The translations under genes were made by a program, and so were the position numbers. From assembly GCA_020698575.1 (NCBI GenBank), contig CM036244.1, forward strand, positions 32,338,034 to 32,402,033: 64,000 nucleotides of DNA. Reading direction: 5' to 3'. Position 1 is the first letter of the stretch. Each line of letters opens with the position of its first letter. This stretch comes from Bostrychus sinensis. Its lineage: Eukaryota; Chordata; Actinopteri; Gobiiformes; Eleotridae. The notes under the pieces were generated by a model. It was not told where the DNA came from, ran no database searches, and saw nothing but the letters and a program-made list of their open reading frames with translations. Of the stretch, positions 46,591 to 58,922 are shown piece by piece.

Positions 46591-46979
46591 CTGGTCAATA
46601 GCCCTTTTTCACACTTCCACATTTTCAACTGGAAGTTGTGTTGCGATACTTTCAGAAGCGGTTGTAAAATAGCCGAGCCAAAAAATAAAGACATTTTTGA
46701 TCTGACAACTACCAGCTCCTCAACTACGGAGCTACATTTATACTTTACAGATGCACAGACATAACTTTAAAGCTGACAAAGCTGCAGCCGGAGCCAGTTG
46801 TGCTTGAAGTTGAACAGAGCAGATGGAGCCAGACAGGAAGTCAGGTAAATTTCAGAATAAAATGCGTGTGTAGCCTCTCGATCACATCGCTATGTAAACA
46901 TTACGTCTTAACTGGGGACATGGGGTCACAAATGAGTTCAGACATCATTTAATGTAAGTAAAGTCAAGTATTTATATAT

Positions 46980-48254
46980 ATAAGATGCACCAATAACGGG
47001 AGAAACTGCATCTTTCCTACAGTGATGCAATGCACAAGTCTAGCCTTATTACAAGACTATGTGGACTGTTGTTGTCTTTGAGGAATAATAATTTCATAGA
47101 AATGCATTTCACTTTCTTCTATTAACTTTGCGTACTCTGTCCTTGTCAAATCCTTGTCTCATGCGATTCTGGCACTGACCACAGTCACATGACTTTAGTT
47201 TCCCTTTGCATGAGACAAGTGGAGATACAGAGCCAGTAACCCTTCAAACACATATAAAAAGTATCAAGTTGGCTGTATGCAGTGCTGATGGTGATCAAAT
47301 AATATAAGAATTAAACATATTTTCCATGTTCTCTGCTCGTACATTTAACAGCAGCGCAGCCTCAATTCACTGTGGGCAGCTGTCAATCGAGCTGCACAGC
47401 AAACATTAGCAATGGGATAAACATAACATGGCTGACACTGTCATCACATGGCCTGTACGCAGCGTTTGAAGACTGCTTCATCATCAGTGTAAGGATTTAA
47501 AAGTAGCCTACATGAAACAGACTGAAAGCCTGGAGAGAGGGGCTGTAAAAGGCTGAAGTTCAGGGGAGTGCGATAGAATCAAAGAAAAAGTATCAGAGGT
47601 AAAGTCTCCATCTCGTTCATATTTCTCTGAACTGCCGCCTTTACAGCTCCTGTCTCTGGGCTTTCAGTTTGTTCCACGTCCTTTTAAATCCTTACAGTGA
47701 CAGAAGAGTTTATAAGCGCTAAGTAAAGGCTATGATAAACACTTGTGTTTATCTCATTGCCTCACAATGCTCTCTCCAATGCTTGATTGACAGCTGGTCC
47801 TCTGTGGCTAAAGGCTGCGTGGATTTGGCTGTGGATTGAGCGGAGGATATCGAAAATATTTTTAAACTTGATCAACATCTTCACTGCATAGAGGCTACTT
47901 GATATATTTTGTGTAGTTGTTTGAAGGGTTACTGGCTCTGACAGACAGTAAATAGGACATTTTTTTCTTTGTCTCACAGAGGGAAACTAAGTCACAAGAC
48001 TCTGGTCAGTGCCAGAACTATATAAGACTGGATTTAACAGGATTTAGCATGGATGGACTATGCAAAGTTAATAGGAAAAAGTAAACTGCAATGAAATGAT
48101 TATCCCTCAAAGACAGTGAACATATTCAGTTTACTACAGTCAGTCTGTTATCTGAGGCTGGCCTCTCATATTGACTTCTGTGTTGCATCACTGTAGGGAA
48201 AGCTGCAGTTGGAGCTGACAGAGCAGCATTGCTCTCACAGTCAGTGCATCTTAT
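46980..48254. repeat. 1.27-kb long inverted repeat (foldback structure)
   Basis: The left arm (about 46980-47580) and right arm (about 47610-48254) are reverse complements along nearly their full length, with indels. Matching landmarks: 'ataagatgcac' (46980) with 48244-48254; 'ctacagtgatgcaa' (47018) with 48184-48198; 'agccagtaacccttcaaaca' (47231) with its complement at about 47921-47940; 'gtaaggatttaaaag' (47490) with about 47681-47695; 'gaaagcc' (47524) with 47659-47665. The centre is near 47595. Identity looks roughly 70-80 percent. There is no coding sequence, and I do not recognise the family. Confidence 0.85.
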
Positions 48255-49439
48255 GCTCACGCAAAATTCTGATTTACATTTTAGATTTGTGGCAGCAATT
48301 ACTTTGCACAGTTTCTCTTTGTATATCACACGCAACACGCCCCCAAATAGCAAACGCTATTTTTTAAGCTGCACTCGCAATTTAGCACCTGTCTTCTGGC
48401 CCTGGCCCTTAATGTGCACACAAACCTTTGATAAATCTGGCACTAAATGTCTTGCCAAGAAATAATTTGGCAGTTTTTTTTTTATACTGCCTTGTTGACG
48501 CTGCACTTACTCCTGTTATGTGTTTAATTTAGCATTGAATTATGTGCCAAATTCTATTGTAATATTTACATAATATTTACGTATTTTGGTGGAAGGACTG
48601 TTCAGGTCACTGTGGATAATTGCAGACTTTGTTTCATAAAACAATAGTGATGCTGGAGCTCGAATGGAAAAACATGACAAACACACTGAATGAAACAAAA
48701 GAGCTCTGACCCACTATATTAACTATGTCAGGTTTCCATGGCAACCAATAACCACCTATGAAAATATTAATAATATAAGCCCACACAGTGCTACTGAAAC
48801 AATGGACAGTTATCACTCTTTCATCAGATATGAACTGAGCCTGAAATAGTTTAAGCAAAATTGTGTGATTTTAACAAATTGTTATTGATAACTTAATTCA
48901 TTCAGTTATCACCGTTGTTTGCGTGGATCAGGAGAGAACAGAGAGCATCATTTTTTATTAATTTTAAAGACAGCTTAAAAACATGTTAAAGACACTTCCA
49001 GAAGTTTGCTTTATAAAGTGCAAATGAAGAAGTCACATGTGAGCATGAGCCAAAAAAAAAAACAAAACAACCTCTGTCTTCTCTGGAAAAATGTTCTATG
49101 GTCAGTAGGGTTGCCAACTCTGTAGTTTCCTTGTGGAATTGGGCTACTTTTTAAGTGTTACTGATTTTGGGACCTATAGATTAAATAAATTATTTGGGCG
49201 AAATTGCTTTGAATGTATTAATTATGACATTTGCAGATATTAAAGCATATTGCAATGATAGCAATGTTTTATGGATTTCAAAGCACTGTAGACCTATAGA
49301 GTTTCTATTGGGATGTTATCAAATTAAACAAAATTTCTTAAATGTCCATGTTTCAATAGAATTCATTCAATAGAAGCTGCATATTATCAGATACAGCCTC
49401 TAGTGGTTGGTGTTGAGCCTTTAGTTTTAATTATGTTTT
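48255..49439. other. Gene-free stretch
   Basis: Unique AT-rich sequence; nothing recognised. Confidence 0.5.
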
Positions 49440-49830
49440 TGTCTCCGAGGTGAACTGTGAAATGAGAGGAGTCCAATTCCCGTGTAACACCAGTGTAATC
49501 ATTGATCAGCTTCTTACAACCCAGAGATGAGACCGGGGTTGGGGACATTAGCGTTCACGTGGGGGTCTTTTCCAAATGTAATGAGTGATGCGGGCCGGAG
49601 AGATGGGTTTCTTTCTGCCATCATGTTCGGAACAGGCATCTCTAATATCCTCAGCGCATCTGCCTTACCCCCATCCACAGAGCCAGGCCACATGCAGTAA
49701 TCATTTGGAGGCTGGTAAACAAATTTGAGCCATCATCTGTAGTTGCTTACGAATAAACGTCCCAGGATGCTATTAACCAAGAGTGATATCGTTGTGAAGC
49801 ATTGATCAATAGCGGTAGACTAGAACATGG
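49440..49830. promoter_or_regulatory. Candidate conserved non-coding element
   Basis: Unique sequence containing 'gtgtaatcattgatcagctt', 'catgcagtaatcatttggag' and 'gtttgcttacgaataaacg'-like text near 49740. TAATCA-type cores recur. There are no repeat hallmarks. Inferred. Confidence 0.3.
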
Positions 49831-51566
49831 AAAAATTCATCATGCTTTAAAGGGGCACAATGTCACCAAATATGAAAAATTCTAATGGAGTACGAGTGGT
49901 TGAACAAATTGCTATGACTAATCAAGCACAGGCAAAAATATCTCCCTGCATTCCAATTTGAATTAAATGAATGTTACTGTCTGTTAGTTGAGGGACAGAT
50001 AATGAGATGTAGAAGGCAAAGCAGGAGGCATAGTACCAGACCTGAGAGGAGATTTATGGATGTAGTCTAAGAAGTAAGTTGGTGTAAGAGAAGATAATGC
50101 AGAGAAAGAGTTAGATGGTCCCAGATAATTTGCTGTAGAAGGGAACAAGGATGTACCCAGGTCTGTTGTGCATCCAAGTCTGACAACCCATGTAGCTCAA
50201 CAAGCTAACAGGAGTATTAATAAAATAAAAGCAGACCTATGCATGCCAGCATGTGATCGGCCAAAGCTTGTTAGCCATTTTTAGCCATTTTAAAGGTCAA
50301 GTGTCATTATCTGTAGAATCTAGTTTGAGTTTTTGATCATTCTGGTCTTGTTCAGGAGCTTAGGCTGCACATGCTTTTTAAAGATGTACTGTGTGTTCTA
50401 GGCAACTGGCTTATGGCCGTTTGTTTGTTTGTTTTTTTTCAGTAAAAGTGAACTTTCACAAAATTTGCTTCTTTTCCTCTTTTGTGTGACAGTGAATTAC
50501 ATTATAAGAATAAATGTGTGTTTTTTAACTTCTGTGTATTTTTTTCTTTTTTTTTTTGCAGTAGTTATACATGCAACCTTTTTCCTACTGTGGCCATTAG
50601 TGTTTGTTCCTCTAATGCGCTACAAAGATTAGAGATAGTTAGGCAGGATGAAGCAGGTGAGCTGCTGTGGAGACCCTGTGGGGAAGTTTGACAGTGTGGC
50701 CAAAAGAAGGAGGCAGACTCAGAAAATCTTCAATATCAGTAGTGTTTATTCTCGTTTATTCTCAATCCTTGCTCACTGTGTGCATTTGGAAATTTTTTGG
50801 CATATTTACAAAATAAACTGTTAACTCTGCTGAGCAGGCATCAAAAGAAACTAGTTTGAATAGTAATCTGCTATGTTGCATGGACAATATTAACAGGGCT
50901 CTGTGGAATGTACATTTAGCTGAATAAAAAAATAAGGGTTTGTTTTTTTCCCTCTTAAAAAGCCAAAATCTCAATAAGACTTTGTGGACTGGGAAATTTG
51001 GCTCAAACTATGGAAATGCTGAACTGCCACAGTGAAAGAAAAAACAATGGTTGCATTTCTCATTAAAATAAGTTTCACGTTATCAATCTTTTTCTGATTA
51101 AAACAGTGATAATATTACGTTAAAATGAGATAATTTATCAGAAGTTCCTTATATACAATTGGTTAAAACAAGACCAATGGAGGCACTGTTTACGTTCTTA
51201 AGAAACCGTAATATAGATGAACAGTATCACTAGGTCTACCAAACTGGCAGTCATGGGAAAACATGATTTGAATGAGTTGAATTTTGTCTTTCTGATGATG
51301 ATTTACTATAGGTTTGAAATTATGGGGGATTTTTAAGCATAGCAGTTTCATAGCAGTTCAAATAAATAAAAACAACCCAACCAGACAAAGTGGCTAGTGA
51401 GAATGAATATGTTACTGGCCAAAATGGAAATCTCTCTACATTTGCCTAGTTGGCTACTGTTAATGTCAAGCCCTGCTACCAACCATCGACCTTTAGTCTT
51501 CTGGAAGTTTAATGCTGGACTTTCTAGAGACAATCTTTCCAAAGTTATTTCGAGTCAATTAAAGTA
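49831..51566. other. Gene-free stretch
   Basis: Unrecognised unique sequence with poly-T near 50427 and 50550. Short open frames only. Confidence 0.5.
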
Positions 51567-51620
51567 GATGAGATAGATTCTTTATTGATCCCCAAGGAAA
51601 TTCAGGAGCACTCACTGTTT
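51567..51620. repeat. LINE 3'-end fragment ('tagattctttattgatcccc')
   Basis: It matches 39408-39470 and the standard 'tttattgatccc...gaaattcag' terminus of a fish retroelement. Confidence 0.55.
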
Positions 51621-52034
51621 GTCTCTGATGAACACAGGAGTTATGTATTGAGGGAATGTTAGTCATAATCATAATGCCTTAGTTTTTATTGAAGCAACTC
51701 CCCTGCTAACATGAATAAGGGGGATAGACTGAAAAGTAGCACTTATGGTTTGTTGTTGTTTTTAAATATGTTGTTGATTCTGTACAATAAAGCATTATAT
51801 GTAATATAAGTTACTAAAGTTACTAATACAAAATGAAGGTGACAATGAGCATGGGCATTAGAGTAAAATAAATCTATAGGACAACTAAGACTTTTTTCCT
51901 TTTATTTAAGTTGGTTTAACATTAAAAAATCTTAAAAAAAAACAAACATGCAAATTAAGTTCGTTGTACCAGAGAATTGAGTTAAAGTTCCCGGAAATGT
52001 ATTTTATTTGGCTTACTTTTTTTTTTTTTTTTTA

Positions 52035-52757
52035 AGGCCTCGATACATCAAGGCGACTGCCAGACTGCCACCGATAAGACAGGAGCGACAGCTCGTCTCT
52101 TCTCGTCTCCTCTTGTTCCCTCCCGTTTCCTCACGTCGCATGACCTTTTTCCCTCTTCATACACCGAAGCGACAACCAACCTGAAGACCGTGTCTTGCGC
52201 ATGCGCGTGATGTAATTACCCCCCCAAAGCGGCAGATGGCGCTAGCCAGTGAACAAAGATAAACGGAAGTGACACAATGTTTGCAGAAGACATATGCATG
52301 TAGCGTGCCTTGCTCTGCCACTGTTCTCAGCTTGTTTGAACATTACAGAAGCGTGATCATGGCCGGTTTGGACATTGTTTTGTGTGGATTAGGTGCCGCT
52401 GCTCTGTTACTTGAAGAAGATAACTTTCTGCACGGAATTGCGAAGAATGCAAAAATGGTGACGGTACGCTGCCACAGCGTTTGTCACCTCTCGTCACTCC
52501 GTCACTTCCGCTAAAATTCCCGTGAGCTGATTGGCGCGGCAGCTGTAGTGCTAGGCCTATCAGAGCGCTTCGTTCCAAAGACCAAAGACGCCGATTCAAC
52601 AACAAGGTCAATCGGCAGAAAACTAGTCAGACGGCCTCAGTCCTGGAGCGATGGGGGCTGACGGCGCATACATATCAAAAGGACGGAAATGAGTGACGTG
52701 GAAGAACCGTAAAGACGGCTTCAGATGGGCGATCGTCGCCTTGGTGTATACCCCCCT
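52035..52757 (+). mobile_element. PIF/Harbinger deletion derivative
   Basis: The inverted ends are AGGCCTCGATACATCAAGGC on the left and, in inverse, AGGGGGGTATACACCAAGGC on the right. TTA flanks both sides (52032-52034, 52758-52760), the 3-bp target typical of PIF/Harbinger. Its interior is GC-rich and includes the start of a transposase-like gene. The length of 723 bp implies a large internal deletion. Confidence 0.75.
52359..52460 (+). pseudogene. Harbinger transposase N-terminal remnant
   Basis: From ATG at 52359 the frame reads MAGLDIVLCGLGAAALLLEE then DNFLHGIAKNAKM. It resembles the extreme N-terminus of fish HARBI1-like nucleases, which often begin M-A-x-L-D...G-A-A-A-L-L-L-E-E. The following sequence leaves the family and runs into the element's 3' end, so the DNA-binding and DDE domains are missing. 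The frame remains open to 52514, but only the first 30 or so residues look ancestral. Confidence 0.5.
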
Positions 52758-52879
52758 TTACATAAACCAATGGATTTTTTTTTTTTTAGAGTACCTTTTC
52801 AATACCTGGAGATCTGTCCCACTTTTTTTTTTTCCCCCTCAACAGACTAATGGTCCCCCTGCCCATCTTTATCTTTCAC

Positions 52880-53349
52880 ACTTATCCCAGACACCTTTTC
52901 CCTGACCTTCATTAACCCCTTACATTAATTAGATTCCACTGCTCAGCCCTCAGTTATGAACTACCAACATGGCCGCCTCATTCATAACCTTGAGGAAGTG
53001 TGCGGCTGATGCTGGAAGACGGCGACATCCATGTGCTGCTGGAACATTACGCCGGCAAATGGAGCTCCGTACTCATTATTAGCAGGCCTCGGCGCCGTTT
53101 AAAAGTCTCATCAAACTAGCCTGGATGGCTCTGTGGGGAAATTAATGTGGAACAGCTGCCGTGGTCATCTTTGAGCTGGATGGCAGGGCTGCGGTGATCC
53201 GGAGCTGCTCTGTGGATTCCCGCTCATTTAGTAATTTACGTGATGCTGCACCAGACTCATTTAGACTGGCGAAGGGTAGACGTGGAAGTCCGCTGACGAT
53301 CTTTTATATTAAACGAGGAATAATTCATAATGCAATCACATGTATTATG
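52880..53349. promoter_or_regulatory. Candidate conserved non-coding element
   Basis: This is the strongest-looking unique block in the desert: moderately GC-rich, repeat-free, with TTAATTAG at 52925-52932, 'gtactcattattagcaggcc' and 'gaaattaatgtggaacagct'. It starts about 120 bp after the Harbinger insertion. Inferred. Confidence 0.35.
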
Positions 53350-55025
53350 TAACACTGGCCAGAAAATTGGAGCAAAGTTTTAGAATAATTATCGATATTC
53401 AAAACATACAGCACTAAAGGCAGTAGGATATTTGTCATCCCGCCTGCTGTTTGACCGATCTCAGTTTGGAAATACTAGGCTTTACAAAAGAAGCTCTGTG
53501 GTGATTTTGAAGGTTAATCAACTTTGCATATTTTACAAAATTGGAAGTGATAAAAAAAAAGTTTTTCCACACTGGAGAAGACATGTTAAAAAGGTGTTAA
53601 TAGAATATGCCAAAACTGTTAAACTTCACATACTTTTTTTTCTTTAAAGGTACTTTATTTGGCATGAGGCAAACATACAGACTCCAATACCATATACTTT
53701 ACAAACAACAAATGGTAGCATTCTAGGGACATGTTATTATTTATAAAATCAAATGCAAATTTAACACCAAATTCAGTTTCTTTGTTAAATGTCATAACTT
53801 TTCATGCGAGAATGTCAAAATAACTCTTCTACAACCGTGCTCATTTTAGCGACTGTAAAAAAAAGGGATCAGAAATGAATTCAATTTTACTCATTTCTAT
53901 TGAGCTTTTTTATTTTGACAAATGTGTAACACCAAAAATAAAAAAACATCCCCAGTAGTTGTTTCAAAGTTCCACTAAAACAAGCAAAAGCAACTCAAGC
54001 AAAGTCCCACAGAGAATTTAGAATAAATTGAACTGTAATGTTTTTTTTCCTTTCCTTTTTTCCAACAGAGAGTGGTACATATGGCGTGTACCCATGTCTA
54101 CTGAAGCAGACCCACTGTATCTCCACTGAACAGAGCTCACCCAGACGTGTTGCTGTCCAAACTGCAGCCAGCCATGATACAACAGTCACACTGCGCTGAC
54201 TGGGCACCTTTACTGTGGGGAAGAAAGAACTGCATATAGTCTCTTTTAAGCTTTTCTTTTGGTTTTAGAAATATACCCAAACATCCAGGAAAAGGAAAAT
54301 AGTAAAATAACTAACACTGAAGAAGCTGACATATCTAGCATTGCTTGATTGTTGGTCTTTATACATATAATTACAACTACATATTTATGTTTGTTTTTGA
54401 CTCAACCTTAAAACTGAAAGTCTACAGTCGCCCCTGCTGAGTACTGAGAGCACTGGGAAATGTTTGTATGTTATTTATTATAAGGAACATATTGCAGATG
54501 TCCTCAAATGCACCTATATATCAATATAAGCAATATTAGCTTTTGTTACTGCAATAAGCACCACAATGACAACACAAAAATTATAGCTGTAGATATATGT
54601 CATAATATGCTTTTGCTCACTTTATGTGATATCTATTGTTTAATTAAATGAAAACGTATTTAATTAAACACCAATAATTCAAACCTAAATAAAAGTAGTT
54701 ACAAAATACATCTGTTTTGCAGACATGTGTTTCATGTTCCCTGACTTTTTCTTCTGCTTGCTGCTTCAGGAACAAGCGCCAAACAGTTTGTAGGAATGCA
54801 TCCTCTAGACCTTAATAATGTTACTGTGACCCACTTTTTACAGACGTTACATATTTTAATTATTTCACAATGACCTTTCTGTATTTTCAATTTACAATTT
54901 AAGAAAAATACAACGTATTGTAACTGTACGTAACTATACTCAACCTCCCCTCAAGACACTGTTGGGTCCCAACCTGATGTTCAAGAACAAATAAACACAG
55001 ATCTGACACAATTCTGAAGGAGTGC
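53350..55025. other. Gene-free stretch
   Basis: AT-rich unique sequence; no gene or intact element seen. Confidence 0.5.
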
Positions 55026-55110
55026 AGTGATTCCCAACCTGGGGGTCAGGACCCCCACTAGGAGTCGCCAACGCTTTATACAATGGGTCTTGAAAAAGAG
55101 GGCCAAGCTA
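55026..55110. mobile_element. hAT terminus fragment
   Basis: 'cagtgattcccaacctgggg' followed by 'gtcaggacccccactaggag' matches a familiar hAT left end. No right end is visible downstream. Confidence 0.5.
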
Positions 55111-55379
55111 GGGCTGAATGATAGTGCAAGGAAGACTGGCTAATGCTGTAATGGTCAGAAAACTGTGTTTAGAAATGGTTGAAAATAGATTAGAAATACT
55201 TTTGTGATGCAGTGAAATTTACCCAATAAATTATACATTTTTTCCCCTATTATTAGTGTCAGGGAGAGGAAGGGTGGGGGCTGTCAACATAACTGATTAA
55301 ACTGTGGTCACTTAGGAGAAACATATATTTTACATATATACGTGTTTACATTTGAAAGACGCTAGACCAACTTAGCTCA

Positions 55380-55750
55380 TATCTTGTGTGCTGAATATGT
55401 CACATTTTAAGATTTGCACAAAGCCACTACTGTAGTAACTAATAAGTAATGCACTGTGTATGCTCAGATATATTTGATATGCAAAGCTAACATTAATGAA
55501 GACAAAGTAATTATCCTGTTTCAAAGCTAAAAGAATGTGTTGTTCATTTCAAATCCCGGCCACCTAAATTGAATTTCTGCTTGTCTGGGTTGCATGTTTA
55601 CTAAATAGTTTTGGGTAATGCATTTTAAAGAAAGCATAATTGGAAAACAGTTCATTTTCAGCTGGAGATAAATGAACAACCTCCTAAATACTAATTCACT
55701 TTCAGATCATGGCGCACATTCCGAAAGGCAATATCAAACTATTTCCAGCC
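55380..55750. promoter_or_regulatory. Candidate conserved non-coding element
   Basis: Repeat-free sequence with 'aacattaatgaagacaaagt', 'agtaattatcctg', 'aagcataattgg' and 'ctaattcactttcag'. The density of homeodomain-type cores is the only positive signal. Inferred. Confidence 0.3.
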
Positions 55751-56459
55751 GGTCTTGTCATGTAAGCAGATCTATTTTATTTTTTTTTTTTTTGGGAAAT
55801 CAAATGGGCAGACCTCAAAAGTCTTCTGGGAGTCAAAACACTTGACTCTGAGAGCACAAGAGCATTTTTTGATAGCTTTCTTTTTTTTCCGTACAAAACT
55901 CATGTGGTATCGATCTTAAGTGTAACAAAATACAAGGTGCTCTTCTCCCAAAAAAAGCTGGAGCTAAAAGTAATTTTACAAGCAGATTGGAAGTCCACCG
56001 AGAGACAATGCATAATACATCTTCAGTTCTGCACACATAAACTATTTAAAGAAAACCAGATTTGGAACTATGTAATGTCTTGCTGGAAGAAGATCGATAG
56101 CATTGCAATATGGCGGTCATGATATGCCAATGTATTGTTCAGTGAGGAGTTTTATTGTTTTATTTCTGCAGTTTCTTGCTCACAGATGGATGTTTTAGAC
56201 TCTAGCCCTTGGCGTCGTATATGCAGAACTTGGAATAAATTGGTTAAAGTACAGCTGAACTGAGCTGAGGGTCAGTTTACAGCTTAACCCAGAGTCTGAT
56301 TCAGTATTTCAAACACAATGAGTTTTATTCTTTTTTGTGCAGACTTGAAGTTGACGGAAAAGCATAGTGTAAATACTGTGCAGCAACTAAAACTGTATAT
56401 TAATGATTAAAATTAACCATACAATATATATATATAGGGCTGTGCAATATAAAATATCA

Positions 56460-56650
56460 GCGTCAGCCCTGTTTCCTGGTACCTATGTTCCCCAAAGAAA
56501 ATTAAAGTTAGGGCTAAGGTTAGGGCTAAAATTAAGGAACACCAGGACTTACCAGAATGCAAAAATATCTATGTTCTTGAGTACTTCCCTGGTCTATGTC
56601 TATGGACTGAGAAACATATGTATGGGGAACAAAGGTATGCACCCTAAAAT
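56460..56650 (+). repeat. Dispersed repeat ('gggaacataggtac' family), copy 2
   Basis: 'tttcctggtacctatgttcc', 'gttagggctaaggttagggc' and 'gaacaccaggacttaccaga' correspond in inverse to 9960-10120. Confidence 0.6.
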
Positions 56651-56873
56651 TAAATATATACAGTTTTCAGGATATCAGCCATCTAAAAGAACTAAAATAT
56701 GTTGTTATACTATGGCTGCCACTCGGAAATCCCGTGTTTATTTTAAAGCATCAGTGAAAAGTGAAGACAAATGTGGACTAACCTGATAATAAAGTAATAT
56801 TATGCAATTTTTGGTTTAGATATGTCAACATATCATTTAAACTGGACAGTTGTTTTCATATTTGCGACTGTTT

Positions 56874-57330
56874 TTAAAGTAGACCTATTATGCTAGAGCA
56901 ACTTTTTTTGAGATTTTTAACATATTATTATGTTCATCTCAAAAACATACCTGAAGTTGTATTTTGTTCCATTCATGTGTGTTTGAGTATGCTTAGGCGC
57001 TGCCTTTCTCAAGAGCTGTAAACACTTCACTTTCACCTCTCTATATAGACCCTAGAAAACAAGAAGTGCTCCTGTGCGTTCCTAAAGCCCACACACCATC
57101 ACCATACTCCTTCTGAGCATTTCCGCAAATAAACCACCACCACTACCAGGCTGTCAGCTCATATGTTATCTTTCTGCTGCTAATAGCCATGCTAATTAGT
57201 CATTATATCATGCTCTGTCTATCCTCCACTGTTCATGACAAGCACTTGGAGAGTCTCCTCTCATGTGTGAACTCAAATCCTCCCAATTTTATTCCCGCGT
57301 GATGAACTCAAAGGAGACGATCAAAAGGCA
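56874..57330 (+). mobile_element. TTAA-flanked MITE, copy f
   Basis: TTAA (56874-56877) starts TTAAAGTAGACCTATTATGC. The family core 'catacctgaagttgtatttt' is near 56946. The middle, 'ctgctaatagccatgctaat', pairs it with copy e. The right boundary is not clear. Confidence 0.6.
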
Positions 57331-58039
57331 GTAGAGAGCTTTACTCAGAGGAGGCCCCACGGTCCTTGACTGCAGCAGCTCTGCTATAAACTACAGTGTT
57401 TGCAAAGTGCTTATGTAGCTGCTAGGGTGATGTGGACAGGGCCAATAGGACTTTAAATCGACAGGCACCTAATCCAATGGTTTAATGCAAAGAAAGCTCC
57501 CCCCAAAAAGGACATTTTCAATAACTTTTCAATACCTAGAGTATTTTATGTTATGAAATGTGTCAAAAATGTATTTCAAAAAGCTTGAAAAAAGTAAAGA
57601 GGGTTGTAGAATATGAATATCATGAAAAAGACAAAAGAAACTGTTACATTATTAGTAAAACGTGCCTCTAGGTTTCTCTCCTCAGCTTACATAATGCAGT
57701 TTCTCAGCTGCTAATTCTATTTTTTATGGTAAAGAATGATGCAATGTTGCTTTAAGCTTAAACACAATAATCATAAGTGCACCTTTACTACAACTTACAT
57801 GACTATATATTGTAGGACCAGAGCATCTTTCTCATAAAACACTTTGGTGCAAACAATGTGACTCCCACTTTGCTCCAATGTCCTTTATTCAGTAGAAACG
57901 TGTACTTAAAATCAAAATGCATATGGCTAATTTTCATATCACAAATATTTCTGATCTTAGTCCATGTCAAAAAATGTCTTTGTTGAGAAATCAAACTACA
58001 GATTAGCCACACAACCTTATTACTCACACTCACATTATC
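57331..58039. other. Gene-free stretch
   Basis: Unrecognised AT-rich sequence. Confidence 0.5.
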
Positions 58040-58400
58040 ATCCCATTAAAACCTGTGCCACTACAAATACTCTGGAAATTATTTTGACTTTGGCAGAAAA
58101 TTGTGTTTTTATGCCTCTCCCGGTTTTAACGTCTCCCCGAGGACAACTTGCTCCGTGGCTATTTTCTTTTTGAACGGCCGCACTTCTGTTATGTTCTTCC
58201 ACTTTGGCTCCAGACAGGAACAATAATTACCTTTATTCATGTACGACAATCTTCACTTGATAATTACAGGAGGACGGCAATTAAGACTCCGAAAGCCGGG
58301 GAACGTGTGTGTCCTTTCTCCGTGGGGTCAGGCGCTAAGTTTGCTAGCTGTTAATTAAAAGCGCTGCAGTCTTGGGGGGATAGAGAGAAAGGCGAGGCTA
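58040..58400. promoter_or_regulatory. Candidate conserved non-coding element
   Basis: Unique block with 'aacaataattacctttattc', 'cttgataattacaggaggac' and 'ggcaattaagactccg'; three TAATTA/CAATTA cores lie within about 65 bp. Inferred. Confidence 0.3.
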
Positions 58401-58922
58401 AACAAAGTGTTCCAAGAGAAAGAATTGCACTTTGCCAGTCTTTTGAAATCAATAAGTAAACAAAGTAGGGAATCAATGAATAAATAATCGCACTACTAAA
58501 AAAGGAGGCCCATGAATATATGAACAAAAGCGTATGGATTAAACAGAGCATGTATTAAATTTGAATGTAAACAATAAGAAAAGGTTGCAATTGGGTTGGA
58601 AAGACTGGTTTATTTCAGAACTTCTTCATATTAAAGAGAGCTAAAGTGAGTGTGTAGAACATTGTCAGCATTAATATCCATATGAGACGCTTACCCTGAG
58701 TTTCATCAGATTTGCTCAGGGTCTGCCTTCAGATCTTCTCCGGGAGCAGTTCAGAGCAGCCAGAGGATGAGAGTGAGGGGATACTGCCCACTGATGGTCA
58801 CACGAGGGAAGAGCAGCAGGCAACACACGAGACAGTATTAGAATATATGGACCTATTCAAGGGAAGCCAGAGTCCATGCAAATTTGAGCCATCATGGAAA
58901 TAATGTCATGTACAGTGTAATG

